DNA from: UBA7236 sp964638865
GTDB taxonomy: Bacteria > Bacteroidota > Bacteroidia > Chitinophagales > BACL12
Direction of reading: 5' to 3'
DNA: 39,226 nucleotides
Assembly: GCA_964638865.1 (NCBI GenBank)
Contig: CAZXBG010000011.1
Span: 1 to 39,226 of the forward strand
This document shows, in pieces, positions 1 to 8,576 of this stretch (within the stretch, counting starts at the first letter, position 1; each line of letters starts with the position of its first letter). Under the pieces are notes generated by a model. It was not told where the DNA came from and ran no database searches. It saw only the letters and a program-made list of their open reading frames with translations. The translations under genes and the position numbers were made by a program.

Positions 1-821
1 GAATAAATCCGGGTGATGTGCAGTATACCTTAAAAAATGTAATTAAAATTGTTTCAGGTTCTGATGCAGAAGCTTTGGAAAATATCAGTGCCATTTATTC
101 TGAAATTATTATACCCGGAGTTTATCAGGCTTCCAGTATTAAAGTTGCCGAAGCAGCAAAAATTCTAGAAAATACACAACGCGATCTTAATATCGCCTTA
201 ATGAATGAATTATCCATCATTCTGGATAAGATGAATGTAAATACTTACGAAGTAATTGAAGCTGCAGGAACAAAATGGAATTTTCATAAATATAAACCGG
301 GCCTGGTTGGGGGGCATTGTATTGGTGTTGATCCTTATTACCTGACTTACAAAGCAATAGAACTTGGATATGAACCATATGTTATTTTAGGCGGAAGAAA
401 GGTGAATGATAATATGGCTTTTTATGTTGCCAGACGCTGCATGCAGAAATTAATTGAAGCCGGAAAAAATCTTACTGATTCGAGAATATTAGTTATGGGA
501 TTAACGTTCAAGGAAAATGTAAGTGATATTCGAAATTCAAAGGTGGCAGATCTTGTTCAGGAATTATTATCTTTTGGATTGCATGTGGACGTTACAGAAC
601 CAAATGTAAGCTCAAATGAAGTGAAATCAGAATATAACTTTGAACTTCTGGAGGAAGTAAAGGATAAATACGATGCCATTATCATTGCAGTTGCGCACAA
701 AGAATACCTGACATTGGAAGAAGATTATTTTCTGTCACTTGCCAAAGAGAACTGTTTGTTAATAGATATAAAGGGAATTTATAGAAATAAATTTACTAAA
801 TTTAATTATTGGTCATTATAA
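1..821 (+). CDS. Nucleotide-sugar 6-dehydrogenase (UDP-GlcNAc/ManNAc/GalNAc type), 5'-truncated
   Basis: C-terminal part of an NAD-dependent UDP-sugar dehydrogenase, which oxidises C6 of a UDP-hexose(amine) to a uronic acid for surface polysaccharide. The frame is open from base 3 (visible start INPGD), so the gene begins outside the window; the GTG at 18 is an internal valine. The NAD-binding Rossmann half is missing. What remains is the central dimerisation region with the catalytic loop GGHCIGVDPYYL (cysteine codon 318-320), then the UDP-binding C-terminal domain with GLTFKENVSDIRNSK. The DPYYLTYKA form is closer to TviB/WbpO/WecC-type enzymes than to plain UDP-glucose dehydrogenases, but substrate cannot be fixed from this fragment. 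Ten bases separate it from rfbB, so the two are probably co-transcribed. Confidence 0.93.
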   Translation, partial: INPGDVQYTLKNVIKIVSGSDAEALENISAIYSEIIIPGVYQASSIKVAEAAKILENTQRDLNIALMNELSIILDKMNVNTYEVIEAAGTKWNFHKYKPGLVGGHCIGVDPYYLTYKAIELGYEPYVILGGRKVNDNMAFYVARRCMQKLIEAGKNLTDSRILVMGLTFKENVSDIRNSKVADLVQELLSFGLHVDVTEPNVSSNEVKSEYNFELLEEVKDKYDAIIIAVAHKEYLTLEEDYFLSLAKENCLLIDIKGIYRNKFTKFNYWSL

Positions 822-831
822 AATAAGTAAC

Positions 832-1887
832 TTGAAAAAATCAATTTTAATTACAGGAGGAGCCGGATTTATCGGTTCGCATCTGGTGCGATTATTTGTA
901 AATAAATATCCTGATTATCAGATCATAAATCTGGATAAACTTACATACGCCGGAAACCTTGCAAATCTTACTGATATTGAAAAAAAAGAAAATTATTCTT
1001 TTGTAAAAGGAGATATTGTTGATGCTGATTTTATAGGACATTTTTTTGAAGAAAATGAAATTGATGGAATTATTCACCTTGCCGCTGAGAGTCATGTTGA
1101 TCGTTCTATTTCCAATCCTATTGAATTTGTGATGACCAATGTTGTAGGTACTGTTAATTTATTAAATGCTGCAAAACTTAAATGGAAAGATAATATTGAT
1201 GGTAAATTATTCTACCATGTTTCCACTGATGAAGTTTATGGAAGTTTAGGTGAGGAAGGTTTTTTTTATGAAAATACCAATTACGATCCTCATTCCCCTT
1301 ATTCCGCTTCAAAAGCCTCAAGCGATCATTTTGTGAGAGCATACCACGATACCTATAAATTGCCCGTTGTTATTTCTAATTGTTCGAATAATTATGGATC
1401 TTTTCAATTTCCTGAAAAATTAATTCCTCTTGCCATCAATAATATTAAAAATAATAAAGCGATACCGGTTTATGGCAAGGGAGAAAATGTACGTGACTGG
1501 CTTTGGGTGGAAGACCATGCAAGGGCAATTGATACTATTTTTCACTCAGGCAAGATAGGCGATACCTATAATATAGGTGGGTTTAATGAATGGAAAAATA
1601 TTGACCTTATAAAATTATTGTGTAAGATAATGGATAACAAATTGCTGCGTATTAAAGGAACTAGTGAAAAGCTGATAAGTTATGTTACCGACCGTGCAGG
1701 TCATGATTTGAGATATGCAATTGATGCCTCCAAATTAACCGGGGATCTGGGTTGGAAACCTTCACTGCAATTTGAAGAAGGGTTGGAAAAAACGGTGGAT
1801 TGGTATTTAAACAATGAAGATTGGCTTAAAAATATTACTAGCGGCGATTATAAAAAATATTATGATAGTCAATATGCATCAAGATAG
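832..1887 (+). CDS. rfbB: dTDP-glucose 4,6-dehydratase
   Basis: Second step of dTDP-L-rhamnose synthesis: dTDP-glucose to dTDP-4-keto-6-deoxyglucose, NAD-dependent, cytoplasmic. Extended short-chain dehydrogenase of 351 aa, the normal family length. Visible motifs are the N-terminal GGAGFIGS nucleotide loop (residues 9-16), the dehydratase triad T132-D133-E134 in VSTDEVYG, and the YxxxK pair Y157/K161. The start is TTG; the next residues KKSILITGG are the expected N-terminus, so a later ATG would remove the NAD loop. No Shine-Dalgarno sequence precedes it. It sits between the dehydrogenase and a PHP phosphatase in one strand-consistent cluster. The partner rfbA is not in the window. Confidence 0.96.
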   Translation: MKKSILITGGAGFIGSHLVRLFVNKYPDYQIINLDKLTYAGNLANLTDIEKKENYSFVKGDIVDADFIGHFFEENEIDGIIHLAAESHVDRSISNPIEFVMTNVVGTVNLLNAAKLKWKDNIDGKLFYHVSTDEVYGSLGEEGFFYENTNYDPHSPYSASKASSDHFVRAYHDTYKLPVVISNCSNNYGSFQFPEKLIPLAINNIKNNKAIPVYGKGENVRDWLWVEDHARAIDTIFHSGKIGDTYNIGGFNEWKNIDLIKLLCKIMDNKLLRIKGTSEKLISYVTDRAGHDLRYAIDASKLTGDLGWKPSLQFEEGLEKTVDWYLNNEDWLKNITSGDYKKYYDSQYASR

Positions 1888-1892
1888 TTTTT

Positions 1893-2639
1893 ATGGGAAC
1901 CTTTTTCGGTAAATTATTTGAACACAAACACCTTCTCGATTTCAGTGTTTTAAATGCGGATATGCACTCCCATTTAATTCCTAACATCGACGATGGTTCA
2001 ATTAGTGTTCAGGAAACCAGGAATATGATTACCGGGCTACAAGCTATGGGTTTCAAAAAATTTATCACTACGCCTCATATTATGCCTGAAGTATTTAAAA
2101 ATACTACTGAAATAATTGAGAACGCTTGCGTAAAACTTAATGAAGAGATAGCGGCAGATGGTGAGCAACAGGTAATTGCCGCTGCAGAATATTATATCGA
2201 TGAACAATTTGCAAACAGGGTGCGCAGTGAGGAACGTTTTTTAACCTTTGGTGAAAATTATATTCTGATTGAAGTTAATATGATGGCAAAGGAGAAACGA
2301 CTGGAAGAGGTTTTATTTGAACTTAATTTAAGAGGATATATACCTGTGTTGGCGCATGTGGAGCGATATCCCTATATGTATGAAGGAAATTCCTTAAATT
2401 ATTATTCCGGTTTAATGGACGCAGATGTGCTATTACAGGTAAATTTGCGTTCATTCACCGGACAATACGGCGAAATACAAAAAAAGATAGCAAGGCAACT
2501 TGCAGAGCATAATATGATAAATTTTCTGGGGACAGATATTCATCATGAAAATCAGTTGCCTGTAATTCACCAATCGTTAAAGGATCCCTATGTGCAAAAA
2601 TTATTGGCAAATAATACATTGATGAATAAGCAACTTTAA
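1893..2639 (+). CDS. CpsB/YwqE-family PHP-domain tyrosine-protein phosphatase
   Basis: A 248-aa metal-dependent phosphatase of the PHP superfamily. In known relatives (CpsB, YwqE) it dephosphorylates the tyrosine-rich tail of a Wzc/CpsD-type kinase and so tunes capsule or exopolysaccharide export. Metal-ligand motifs are in the expected order: DMHSHLIPNIDDG (residues 23-35), TPH near 60, HVERYPYM near 154, and GTDIHH near 213. The N-terminus starts FFGKLFE, a common beginning in Bacteroidota members. It begins 5 bases after rfbB, which implies translation from the same mRNA. No cognate tyrosine kinase is in view; it may lie upstream of the window. Confidence 0.88.
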   Translation: MGTFFGKLFEHKHLLDFSVLNADMHSHLIPNIDDGSISVQETRNMITGLQAMGFKKFITTPHIMPEVFKNTTEIIENACVKLNEEIAADGEQQVIAAAEYYIDEQFANRVRSEERFLTFGENYILIEVNMMAKEKRLEEVLFELNLRGYIPVLAHVERYPYMYEGNSLNYYSGLMDADVLLQVNLRSFTGQYGEIQKKIARQLAEHNMINFLGTDIHHENQLPVIHQSLKDPYVQKLLANNTLMNKQL

Positions 2640-2681
2640 CCGAAAAAAACATTATCTAAATAATTTAATAATTGTTAAAAT

Positions 2682-3233
2682 ATGCCTTTTACTGAAACCC
2701 CGATACCAGACCTTTTTGTTTTTGAGCCAAAAATATTTGAAGATGCTAGGGGGTATTTTTTTGAATCTTTTAATTCGGCATTATTTGCGGAAAGAAATAT
2801 CAATGTCAATTTTGTTCAGGACAACCAGTCGAAATCCACTTATGGTGTTTTGCGCGGGTTGCATTATCAGCTTAATCCTTTCGCACAGGCAAAATTAGTG
2901 CGTGTAATTTCCGGCGAGGTGTTGGATGTTGCAGTGGACATACGACAAAATTCACCAACCTATGGTCAGCATTTTTCCATATTGTTGTCGGCGGAAAACA
3001 AAAAACAACTCTATATACCAAGAGGATTTGCACATGGTTTTATTGTAGTAAGCGAAACTGCAGAATTTTTTTATAAATGTGATAATTATTATTCGAAAGA
3101 ACACGATGCCGGAATTATTTATAACGACCCAACTTTAAAAATTGATTGGCGCCTGGAAACAGATAAAATTCTGGTCTCTGAAAAAGATAAAAATTTACCT
3201 GAATTTATAGCCTCAAAAAACAATTTTATTTAA
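2682..3233 (+). CDS. rfbC: dTDP-4-dehydrorhamnose 3,5-epimerase
   Basis: Third step of dTDP-L-rhamnose synthesis, a double epimerisation at C3 and C5 by a cupin-fold enzyme. The 183 aa match the family length. Visible motifs are FEDARGYFFESF at the N-terminus, LRGLHYQ with the catalytic-base histidine (about residue 61), KLVRVISGEVLDVAVDIR, and GFAHGF. The start is an ATG 42 bases after the phosphatase gene, with no Shine-Dalgarno sequence. It lies just upstream of the reductase ORF, keeping the B-C-D order with the phosphatase inserted between B and C. Confidence 0.96.
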   Translation: MPFTETPIPDLFVFEPKIFEDARGYFFESFNSALFAERNINVNFVQDNQSKSTYGVLRGLHYQLNPFAQAKLVRVISGEVLDVAVDIRQNSPTYGQHFSILLSAENKKQLYIPRGFAHGFIVVSETAEFFYKCDNYYSKEHDAGIIYNDPTLKIDWRLETDKILVSEKDKNLPEFIASKNNFI

Positions 3234-3243
3234 CCTAAAAAAT

Positions 3244-3279
3244 ATTTCGCGGCAATTAATTTTCAAATAATTTCGCGGC
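3244..3279 (+). promoter_or_regulatory. Direct repeat of a 10-mer with a -7-like box before rfbD-cysQ
   Basis: ATTTCGCGGC occurs at 3244-3253 and again at 3270-3279, a 26-base period, in the 54-base gap before the fused ORF. The second copy contains TAATTTCG (3268-3275), one base off the Bacteroidota -7 consensus TAnnTTTG. It could be an internal promoter, an operator, or both. No convincing -33 TTTG is visible, so this is tentative. Confidence 0.35.
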
Positions 3280-3287
3280 CTAAAATC

Positions 3288-4934
3288 ATGTCAAAAATAC
3301 TCATAACAGGAAGCAACGGACAACTCGGGAGCGAATTGCAGGATATTGCAAAACACAATAAACAGCATGAATATGTGTTTGTTGATGTTGATGATCTGGA
3401 TATTACAGAATCCAATGCTGTTGATACTTTCTTTTCGCTATACCGGTTCGACTTTTGTATCAATTGTGCGGCATACACTGCTGTAGATAAAGCGGAAACA
3501 GATCATCAATTGGCCTTTAAAATAAATGTGACCGGAGTTGAACATCTTGCAAAAGCTTGTCAGAAAAATAATGCAGTATTTATTCATATCTCCACAGATT
3601 TTGTTTTTGATGGAGAAGCAAATGAACCATACAATGTTGATCATGCCGTAAACCCGATAAGTATTTATGGCCAAACTAAAGCAGAAGGTGAATACCGTGC
3701 TTTATCCCTTAATGAAAAAACAATTCTAATAAGAACAAGCTGGGTATATAGTTTTTACGGCCACAATTTCGTAAAAACTATGCTTCGGCTTGGAAAAGAA
3801 AAATCAGCGCTGAATGTTGTAGATGATCAGATGGGTGTGCCAACTTACGCCGGAGATCTGGCTGCTGTTATTTTCAAATTTATTGCTGATGTTGATAATA
3901 TAGAATTTGGAATTTATCATTATTCCAATGCAGGTGTTACTACCTGGTGTGGATTTGCAAAAGAGATTATGCAATTATACGGATTAACCTGTACAGTAAA
4001 TCCAATTAATACAGATCAATATCCAACACCGGCAAAAAGGCCAAGATATTCCTTGTTAAATACAGAAAAAATAAAACAGGTATTACAAATTGAAATACCC
4101 GATTGGAAAAATTCATTAAATCATGTAATTCAACTTATAAAAAATAACGAAATGCTAGAAAAAATTGATGTAAATAAAATTATTGCTATAGCTGAGGAAG
4201 CCGGTAGAGAGATTATGAAAATTTATGAAACAGGCGACTTTGCTATCACCGATAAAAGTGATAACTCTCCTTTAACCAAAGCTGATAAAGCGGGAAATGC
4301 TGTTATAGTTAACGCGTTACAAGAGTTTTATCCGGACATTCCTATTATTTCCGAAGAAAATAAAATGATAGACTACAGCGACAGAAAAGATTGGGTATAT
4401 TTTTGGCTTGTAGATCCTTTGGATGGTACTAAGGAATTCATTAAAAAGAATGGAGAATTCACAGTAAACATTGCACTTATTCGCAATGGAAAACCGGTTT
4501 TGGGTGTTGTGGGAATTCCGGCAAAAAACCAAATGTATTATGCAGTTGAAAATAAGGGTGCATTTAAAATTGATGAGGATGGAAATAAAATAAAATTAGA
4601 AGTGAACGCTCCTAAAGAAAATGAGATCGCATTGATAGGAAGTCGCTCACACCCTTCTCCTGAATTTGATGCCTATTTAAAAGAAATGGAACGGAAATAT
4701 AAAACAGTAAATTTTGTTCCTGCGGGAAGTTCCTTAAAATTCTGTTTGGTTGCAGAAGGTAAAGCAGATGTATATCCGCGGTTAGGCCCAACCATGGAAT
4801 GGGATACTGCAGCGGGTCATGCGCTTGTTTTAGAGGCAGGAGCCAGAGTAAAAGTATACGGCGGAGTTACTGATCTTCAATACAACAAGGAAAATTTACT
4901 GAATCCATTCTTTATTGTAGAAAGAAATAATTGA
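3288..4934 (+). CDS. rfbD-cysQ: Fused dTDP-4-dehydrorhamnose reductase (RfbD) and 3'(2'),5'-bisphosphate nucleotidase (CysQ)
   Basis: One 548-aa ORF with two complete enzymes. Residues 1-about 285 are RfbD, the NAD(P)H reductase that finishes dTDP-L-rhamnose: GSNGQLG loop, ISTDFVFDG, Y127/K131 (YGQTK), RTSWVYS, and the late RPRYSLLNT motif. Residues 289-548 are a full-length CysQ/inositol-monophosphatase fold, which hydrolyses PAP to AMP: SEEN (355-358), DPLDGTKEF with metal aspartates D376 and D379, and WDTAAGH near the end. The join is only a few residues (LIKNNE) and the CysQ part begins exactly at an internal Met (codon 4152-4154), where a free CysQ would start. A run of six A at 4139-4144 precedes it; adding or removing one A would give RfbD a stop at once. 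So it is either a true fusion or two adjacent genes merged by a homopolymer error. Confidence 0.9.
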   Translation: MSKILITGSNGQLGSELQDIAKHNKQHEYVFVDVDDLDITESNAVDTFFSLYRFDFCINCAAYTAVDKAETDHQLAFKINVTGVEHLAKACQKNNAVFIHISTDFVFDGEANEPYNVDHAVNPISIYGQTKAEGEYRALSLNEKTILIRTSWVYSFYGHNFVKTMLRLGKEKSALNVVDDQMGVPTYAGDLAAVIFKFIADVDNIEFGIYHYSNAGVTTWCGFAKEIMQLYGLTCTVNPINTDQYPTPAKRPRYSLLNTEKIKQVLQIEIPDWKNSLNHVIQLIKNNEMLEKIDVNKIIAIAEEAGREIMKIYETGDFAITDKSDNSPLTKADKAGNAVIVNALQEFYPDIPIISEENKMIDYSDRKDWVYFWLVDPLDGTKEFIKKNGEFTVNIALIRNGKPVLGVVGIPAKNQMYYAVENKGAFKIDEDGNKIKLEVNAPKENEIALIGSRSHPSPEFDAYLKEMERKYKTVNFVPAGSSLKFCLVAEGKADVYPRLGPTMEWDTAAGHALVLEAGARVKVYGGVTDLQYNKENLLNPFFIVERNN

Positions 4935-4987
4935 GGATTAATATTTGCAAAATAAATGCATATTTGTGACATGGCATTTTAACAACT

Positions 4988-5016
4988 AACCCGGTTTTTC
5001 GCCGGGTTTTGTTTTT
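4988..5016 (+). terminator. Rho-independent terminator of the polysaccharide cluster
   Basis: Perfect 7-bp stem AACCCGG (4988-4994) / CCGGGTT (5002-5008) around a 7-base loop, followed by a T-rich tail (TTGTTTTT). It lies 54 bases after the stop of the fused rfbD-cysQ ORF. Confidence 0.85.
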
Positions 5017-5039
5017 CTGATTTTTGTTCCTGTCTACCA

Positions 5040-5064
5040 TTGCGGCTTATTTTTTCTATTTTCG
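5040..5064 (+). promoter_or_regulatory. Possible promoter of the BNR-repeat protein gene
   Basis: TATTTTCG at 5057-5064 is one base off TAnnTTTG and lies 19 bases before the ATG. A TTG at 5040-5042 is a weak -33 candidate with a short 14-base spacer. It directly follows the terminator, as expected for a new transcription unit. Confidence 0.35.
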
Positions 5065-5083
5065 CTCCTACAAACTATACAGC

Positions 5084-8077
5084 ATGAGAAAACTTTCAGC
5101 CGGTTTTTTAAGTTTATTTATTTATTTGGTTTCTTCCGCACAAACCGCAGAAACAGTGATAGATTCCGCCATTGCGGCTCCTCCTGTGTTAACAGAACGC
5201 CAGCTAGGTCTTCAAAAAAGGAGGGCAATGGAAAACAGCACACTGCTGAGTAATGTAGAATTTACAAATATTGGTCCTACCATTATGAGCGGACGTGTGA
5301 CAGACTTAGAAGTTAATCCAAAAGATCCAGCAAAATTTTATGTATCCTATGCCAGTGGGGGATTGTGGTATACTGAAAACAATGGTCAATCATTTACTCC
5401 TCTATTTGATCAGGAGGATGTAATTACAATTGGTGATTTTGCAGTGGACTGGACAAACAATATTATTTGGGTAGGAACCGGTGAAGTAAATAGCTCTCGG
5501 TCGAGTTATGCCGGTATTGGAGTTTATAAATCCATTGATGGTGGCAAAAGCTGGGAATATTGTGGGTTGCCTGAATCGCATCATATAGGAAGGATTGTAA
5601 TAAATCCAAGAAATCCTGATATGGTTTATGTGGCAGTTTTGGGACATTTATATACTCCAAATGCAGAAAGAGGAGTGTATAAAACCATTGATGGGGGTAA
5701 AACATGGAAACAAACTTTATTTATTGATGAAAATACCGGTGCAATTGATCTGTTGATTGATCCAAATGTTCCCGATTTTTTATATGCCTGCACCTGGCAT
5801 CGTGAGCGACGTGCTTGGAATTTTATTGAATCCGGTTCGGGTTCGGGAATTTATAAATCTGTAGATCAGGGAGAGACCTGGAATTTGCTTACAAAAAATG
5901 GTTCCGGTTTTCCGCAGGGGGAAGGTATTGGAAGAATTGGAATAGCAGTTTCTTACCAGCGGAACAATATCGTTTATGCTGTGGTAGATAATCAAACTCC
6001 AAAGGAAATAGATCCTGCGGAAAGAATGCGCAAGGCGGATGAAGCAATTTTTAATATGGATTCACTTAAAGTGATCACCAAAGAAAAATTTGCCCTACTT
6101 GATAATGAACAGTTATCTAAATTTTTGGAAAAAAATAAATTCCCGGAACAAGAAACGGCGGCTATCTTAAAAGAAAAAGTAGCGAATGAAGAATATTTAC
6201 CAACCGTGCTAACAGATTTTTTAAATGATGGCGGTTACGTTTTTAATTTGCCTATAAAAGGTTGCGAAATTTACCGAAGCGATGATGGCGGAACAACTTG
6301 GTACCGAACGCATGATAGTTATCTCGATGGCGCCTTTTTTACCTATGGTTATTATTTTAGCACGATTAAAGTCAGTTCGAAAAATGATAATAAAATTATT
6401 GTTTCTGCATTTAATGCATTGTTGAGTGAAGACGGTGGCAAAACATTTAAAAATATAGATGGTGATAACGTACATGCTGATCACCATGCAGCATGGATGA
6501 ATCCTGCAAATGATAAACATATTATTGTTGGAAATGATGGTGGAGTTAACATCAGTTATGATAATGGAAAAAATTGGTATCTGGCAAATAATCCTGCTGT
6601 TGGACAATTTTATTCTGTTGCCGTAGATGATGCAAAACCGTATAATGTTTATGGCGGATTACAAGACAACGGTGTTTGGACGGGGCCGTCAAATTATAAA
6701 AAAAGTAATTATTGGTTTACCTCCGGAAATTATCCCTATAAACCCATATATGGTGGTGATGGAATGCAGGTACAGGTAGATACACGAAATAATGAAACAG
6801 TTTATGCCGGTTATCAGTTTGGTTATTATGCACGTTTAAATAAAAATTCGGGAAAGGAAGAGTTAAATATTCGTCCTGCTACAAGATTTGGGGAGTCGCC
6901 GCTCCGTTATAACTGGCAAACACCAATTGTTTTAAGCAAACACAATCAGGATATTTTGTATTACGGTTCCAATAGATTTCACAGATCTTTAAATAAAGGA
7001 GAGAATTTAATTACTTTAAGTGATGATCTTTCTAATGGAAAAAAAGAAGGTGATGTTGCTTATGGTACCATCACTGCAATTTCTGAATCATCACTAAAAT
7101 TTGGATTGATTTATTGTGGAACAGATGATGGCAATGTTTGGGTGAGCAAAGACAATGGATACAACTGGAATAAAATAAATGTGTTCATTAAAAAGGAAAT
7201 GCCACCTACAAAAGCAAAAACACCTCCACCGGCTGTAAATACAGTTCCCGATGGATTGTGGGTGAGCAGAGTTGTTGCCGGCAGATATAATGAATCTTCA
7301 GTGATTGTTTCCTTAAACGGATATAGAAATGATGATTTTAATCCCTATCTTTTTCTAAGCGACGATTATGGATTAACATGGACACAAATTGGAACTGATC
7401 TTCCCTCTGAACCAATAAATGTTGTTAAAGAGGATCCTAAAAATTATAATATCATTTATGTTGGAACTGATAATGGACTTTATATTTCATTAAACAGGGG
7501 TAGAAATTTTATGAACTTCAGTGCAGGTTTACCGCGTGTTGCTGTGCATGATCTTGCAATACAAGAAAGAGACAATGAATTGGTAATTGCAACACATGGC
7601 AGAAGTTTATATAAGGTTGGGCTGGATGAAGTTCAGGTTTTGGATGCACAGCTTTCAAAAGATATCTATTTGTTTGCGATAAAGGATATCACCTACGACG
7701 AAAATCTCGGTAAACAATTTAATGTTTTTAACGACATTTATATTTATGATCAGGTGATCGCTTATTTTGTGAAATCACCTGGAGTTATAACAATTCAAAT
7801 TGCAACAGATGATGGTACTATAATAAACGAAATGACTGATAGCGCAGAAGCAGGAATAAATTATTTAAAATATGACCTGAGTTTTGACAGCAGATATGAA
7901 GCTGTATACGAAAATTATTTAAATAACCAACCTGTTGATGGAATGCGAAAAGTTGCAGATGTTAAGGCCTCTGATAATGGTAAATTTTATGTAAAACCAG
8001 GGAAATTCCAAATTAAAATGTCTACAGAGAGTTTGAATAATGTAGTGGAGAATTTTACGGTTGTAAAAATGGATTGA
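5084..8077 (+). CDS. Secreted BNR/sortilin-type beta-propeller protein
   Basis: A 997-aa exported protein of the group often annotated as glycosyl hydrolase or VPS10/sortilin-like BNR-repeat protein; no enzymatic activity can be read from the sequence. I chose the ATG at 5084 because it begins a clean signal peptide (MRKLSAGFLSLFIYLVSSAQ); the upstream in-frame extension is hydrophobic without purpose and overlaps the likely promoter. At least nine Asp-box motifs (S-x-D-x-G-x-T-W type) occur near residues 145, 200, 258, 398, 449, 491, 687, 758 and 801, the signature of one or two large beta-propellers. A charged, lysine/glutamate-rich insert lies around 305-375. The C-terminus (about 860-997) resembles a small beta-sandwich, without an obvious T9SS tail. 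It probably acts at the cell surface or outside. Single gene, facing the kinase/regulator pair. Confidence 0.85.
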   Translation: MRKLSAGFLSLFIYLVSSAQTAETVIDSAIAAPPVLTERQLGLQKRRAMENSTLLSNVEFTNIGPTIMSGRVTDLEVNPKDPAKFYVSYASGGLWYTENNGQSFTPLFDQEDVITIGDFAVDWTNNIIWVGTGEVNSSRSSYAGIGVYKSIDGGKSWEYCGLPESHHIGRIVINPRNPDMVYVAVLGHLYTPNAERGVYKTIDGGKTWKQTLFIDENTGAIDLLIDPNVPDFLYACTWHRERRAWNFIESGSGSGIYKSVDQGETWNLLTKNGSGFPQGEGIGRIGIAVSYQRNNIVYAVVDNQTPKEIDPAERMRKADEAIFNMDSLKVITKEKFALLDNEQLSKFLEKNKFPEQETAAILKEKVANEEYLPTVLTDFLNDGGYVFNLPIKGCEIYRSDDGGTTWYRTHDSYLDGAFFTYGYYFSTIKVSSKNDNKIIVSAFNALLSEDGGKTFKNIDGDNVHADHHAAWMNPANDKHIIVGNDGGVNISYDNGKNWYLANNPAVGQFYSVAVDDAKPYNVYGGLQDNGVWTGPSNYKKSNYWFTSGNYPYKPIYGGDGMQVQVDTRNNETVYAGYQFGYYARLNKNSGKEELNIRPATRFGESPLRYNWQTPIVLSKHNQDILYYGSNRFHRSLNKGENLITLSDDLSNGKKEGDVAYGTITAISESSLKFGLIYCGTDDGNVWVSKDNGYNWNKINVFIKKEMPPTKAKTPPPAVNTVPDGLWVSRVVAGRYNESSVIVSLNGYRNDDFNPYLFLSDDYGLTWTQIGTDLPSEPINVVKEDPKNYNIIYVGTDNGLYISLNRGRNFMNFSAGLPRVAVHDLAIQERDNELVIATHGRSLYKVGLDEVQVLDAQLSKDIYLFAIKDITYDENLGKQFNVFNDIYIYDQVIAYFVKSPGVITIQIATDDGTIINEMTDSAEAGINYLKYDLSFDSRYEAVYENYLNNQPVDGMRKVADVKASDNGKFYVKPGKFQIKMSTESLNNVVENFTVVKMD

Positions 8078-8161
8078 ATTTAATTTGGGAAGCAGACCCT
8101 TCAATAAATGTTGCATAGGTCAATAGCATAAGAATTGGATGTTGGTGTTTTATTTAATTGT

Positions 8162-8575
8162 TTAGTCTTTATTTAATGATAAAGTTTGAGGAAAAAACCT
8201 ATCATAAAATGTTTGCGCCATTCCTATCAATTCCTTCATTTCAAAAGGCTTTTCAATAAAGTGATCCGCACCGGCTTCAGTGCACCGATTTTTAGCTATA
8301 GGATCTGCAGAGATCATTAGAATGGGGATATGCTTAAATTCTTCTTTTGCTTTCAGTTCTCTGCATATATCACAACCATCTGCCCCGGAAAGATGCATAT
8401 CCATTATAATGATGTGAGGATTATCATTCATTATTGCAGCCTCAATATTATTAACATTGTCTCTGGTTGATACTGTGTAGCCGATATTTTTTAACATCGC
8501 ACTTATAACAAAGAGAATATCCTCATTATCGTCAATGACAAGTATATGAAAATCTATTTTTGACATATCTTCCAT
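8162..8575 (-). CDS. Single-domain response regulator (CheY-like receiver)
   Basis: A 137-aa receiver with no output domain. From the ATG at 8575 it has the acidic pair D15/D16 (IDDNED), phosphoacceptor D59 in IIIMDMHL, S89 in ISAD, and K109 in EKPF, so it should be phosphorylated normally. The start at 8575 is preferred because it lies one base after the kinase stop codon, a layout typical of translational coupling; a longer frame would overlap the kinase by about 60 bases and a second Met is at 8566. The upstream multi-PAS kinase is the obvious phosphodonor. With no DNA-binding domain it probably acts through protein contacts or a phosphorelay. Confidence 0.92.
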   Translation of the reverse strand: MEDMSKIDFHILVIDDNEDILFVISAMLKNIGYTVSTRDNVNNIEAAIMNDNPHIIIMDMHLSGADGCDICRELKAKEEFKHIPILMISADPIAKNRCTEAGADHFIEKPFEMKELIGMAQTFYDRFFPQTLSLNKD

Positions 8576-8576
8576 G

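Noticed and set aside
6221..6607. 128-codon minus-strand ORF inside the BNR-repeat gene
   Set aside because: Isoleucine-rich antisense frame of a clearly coding region; no recognisable protein.
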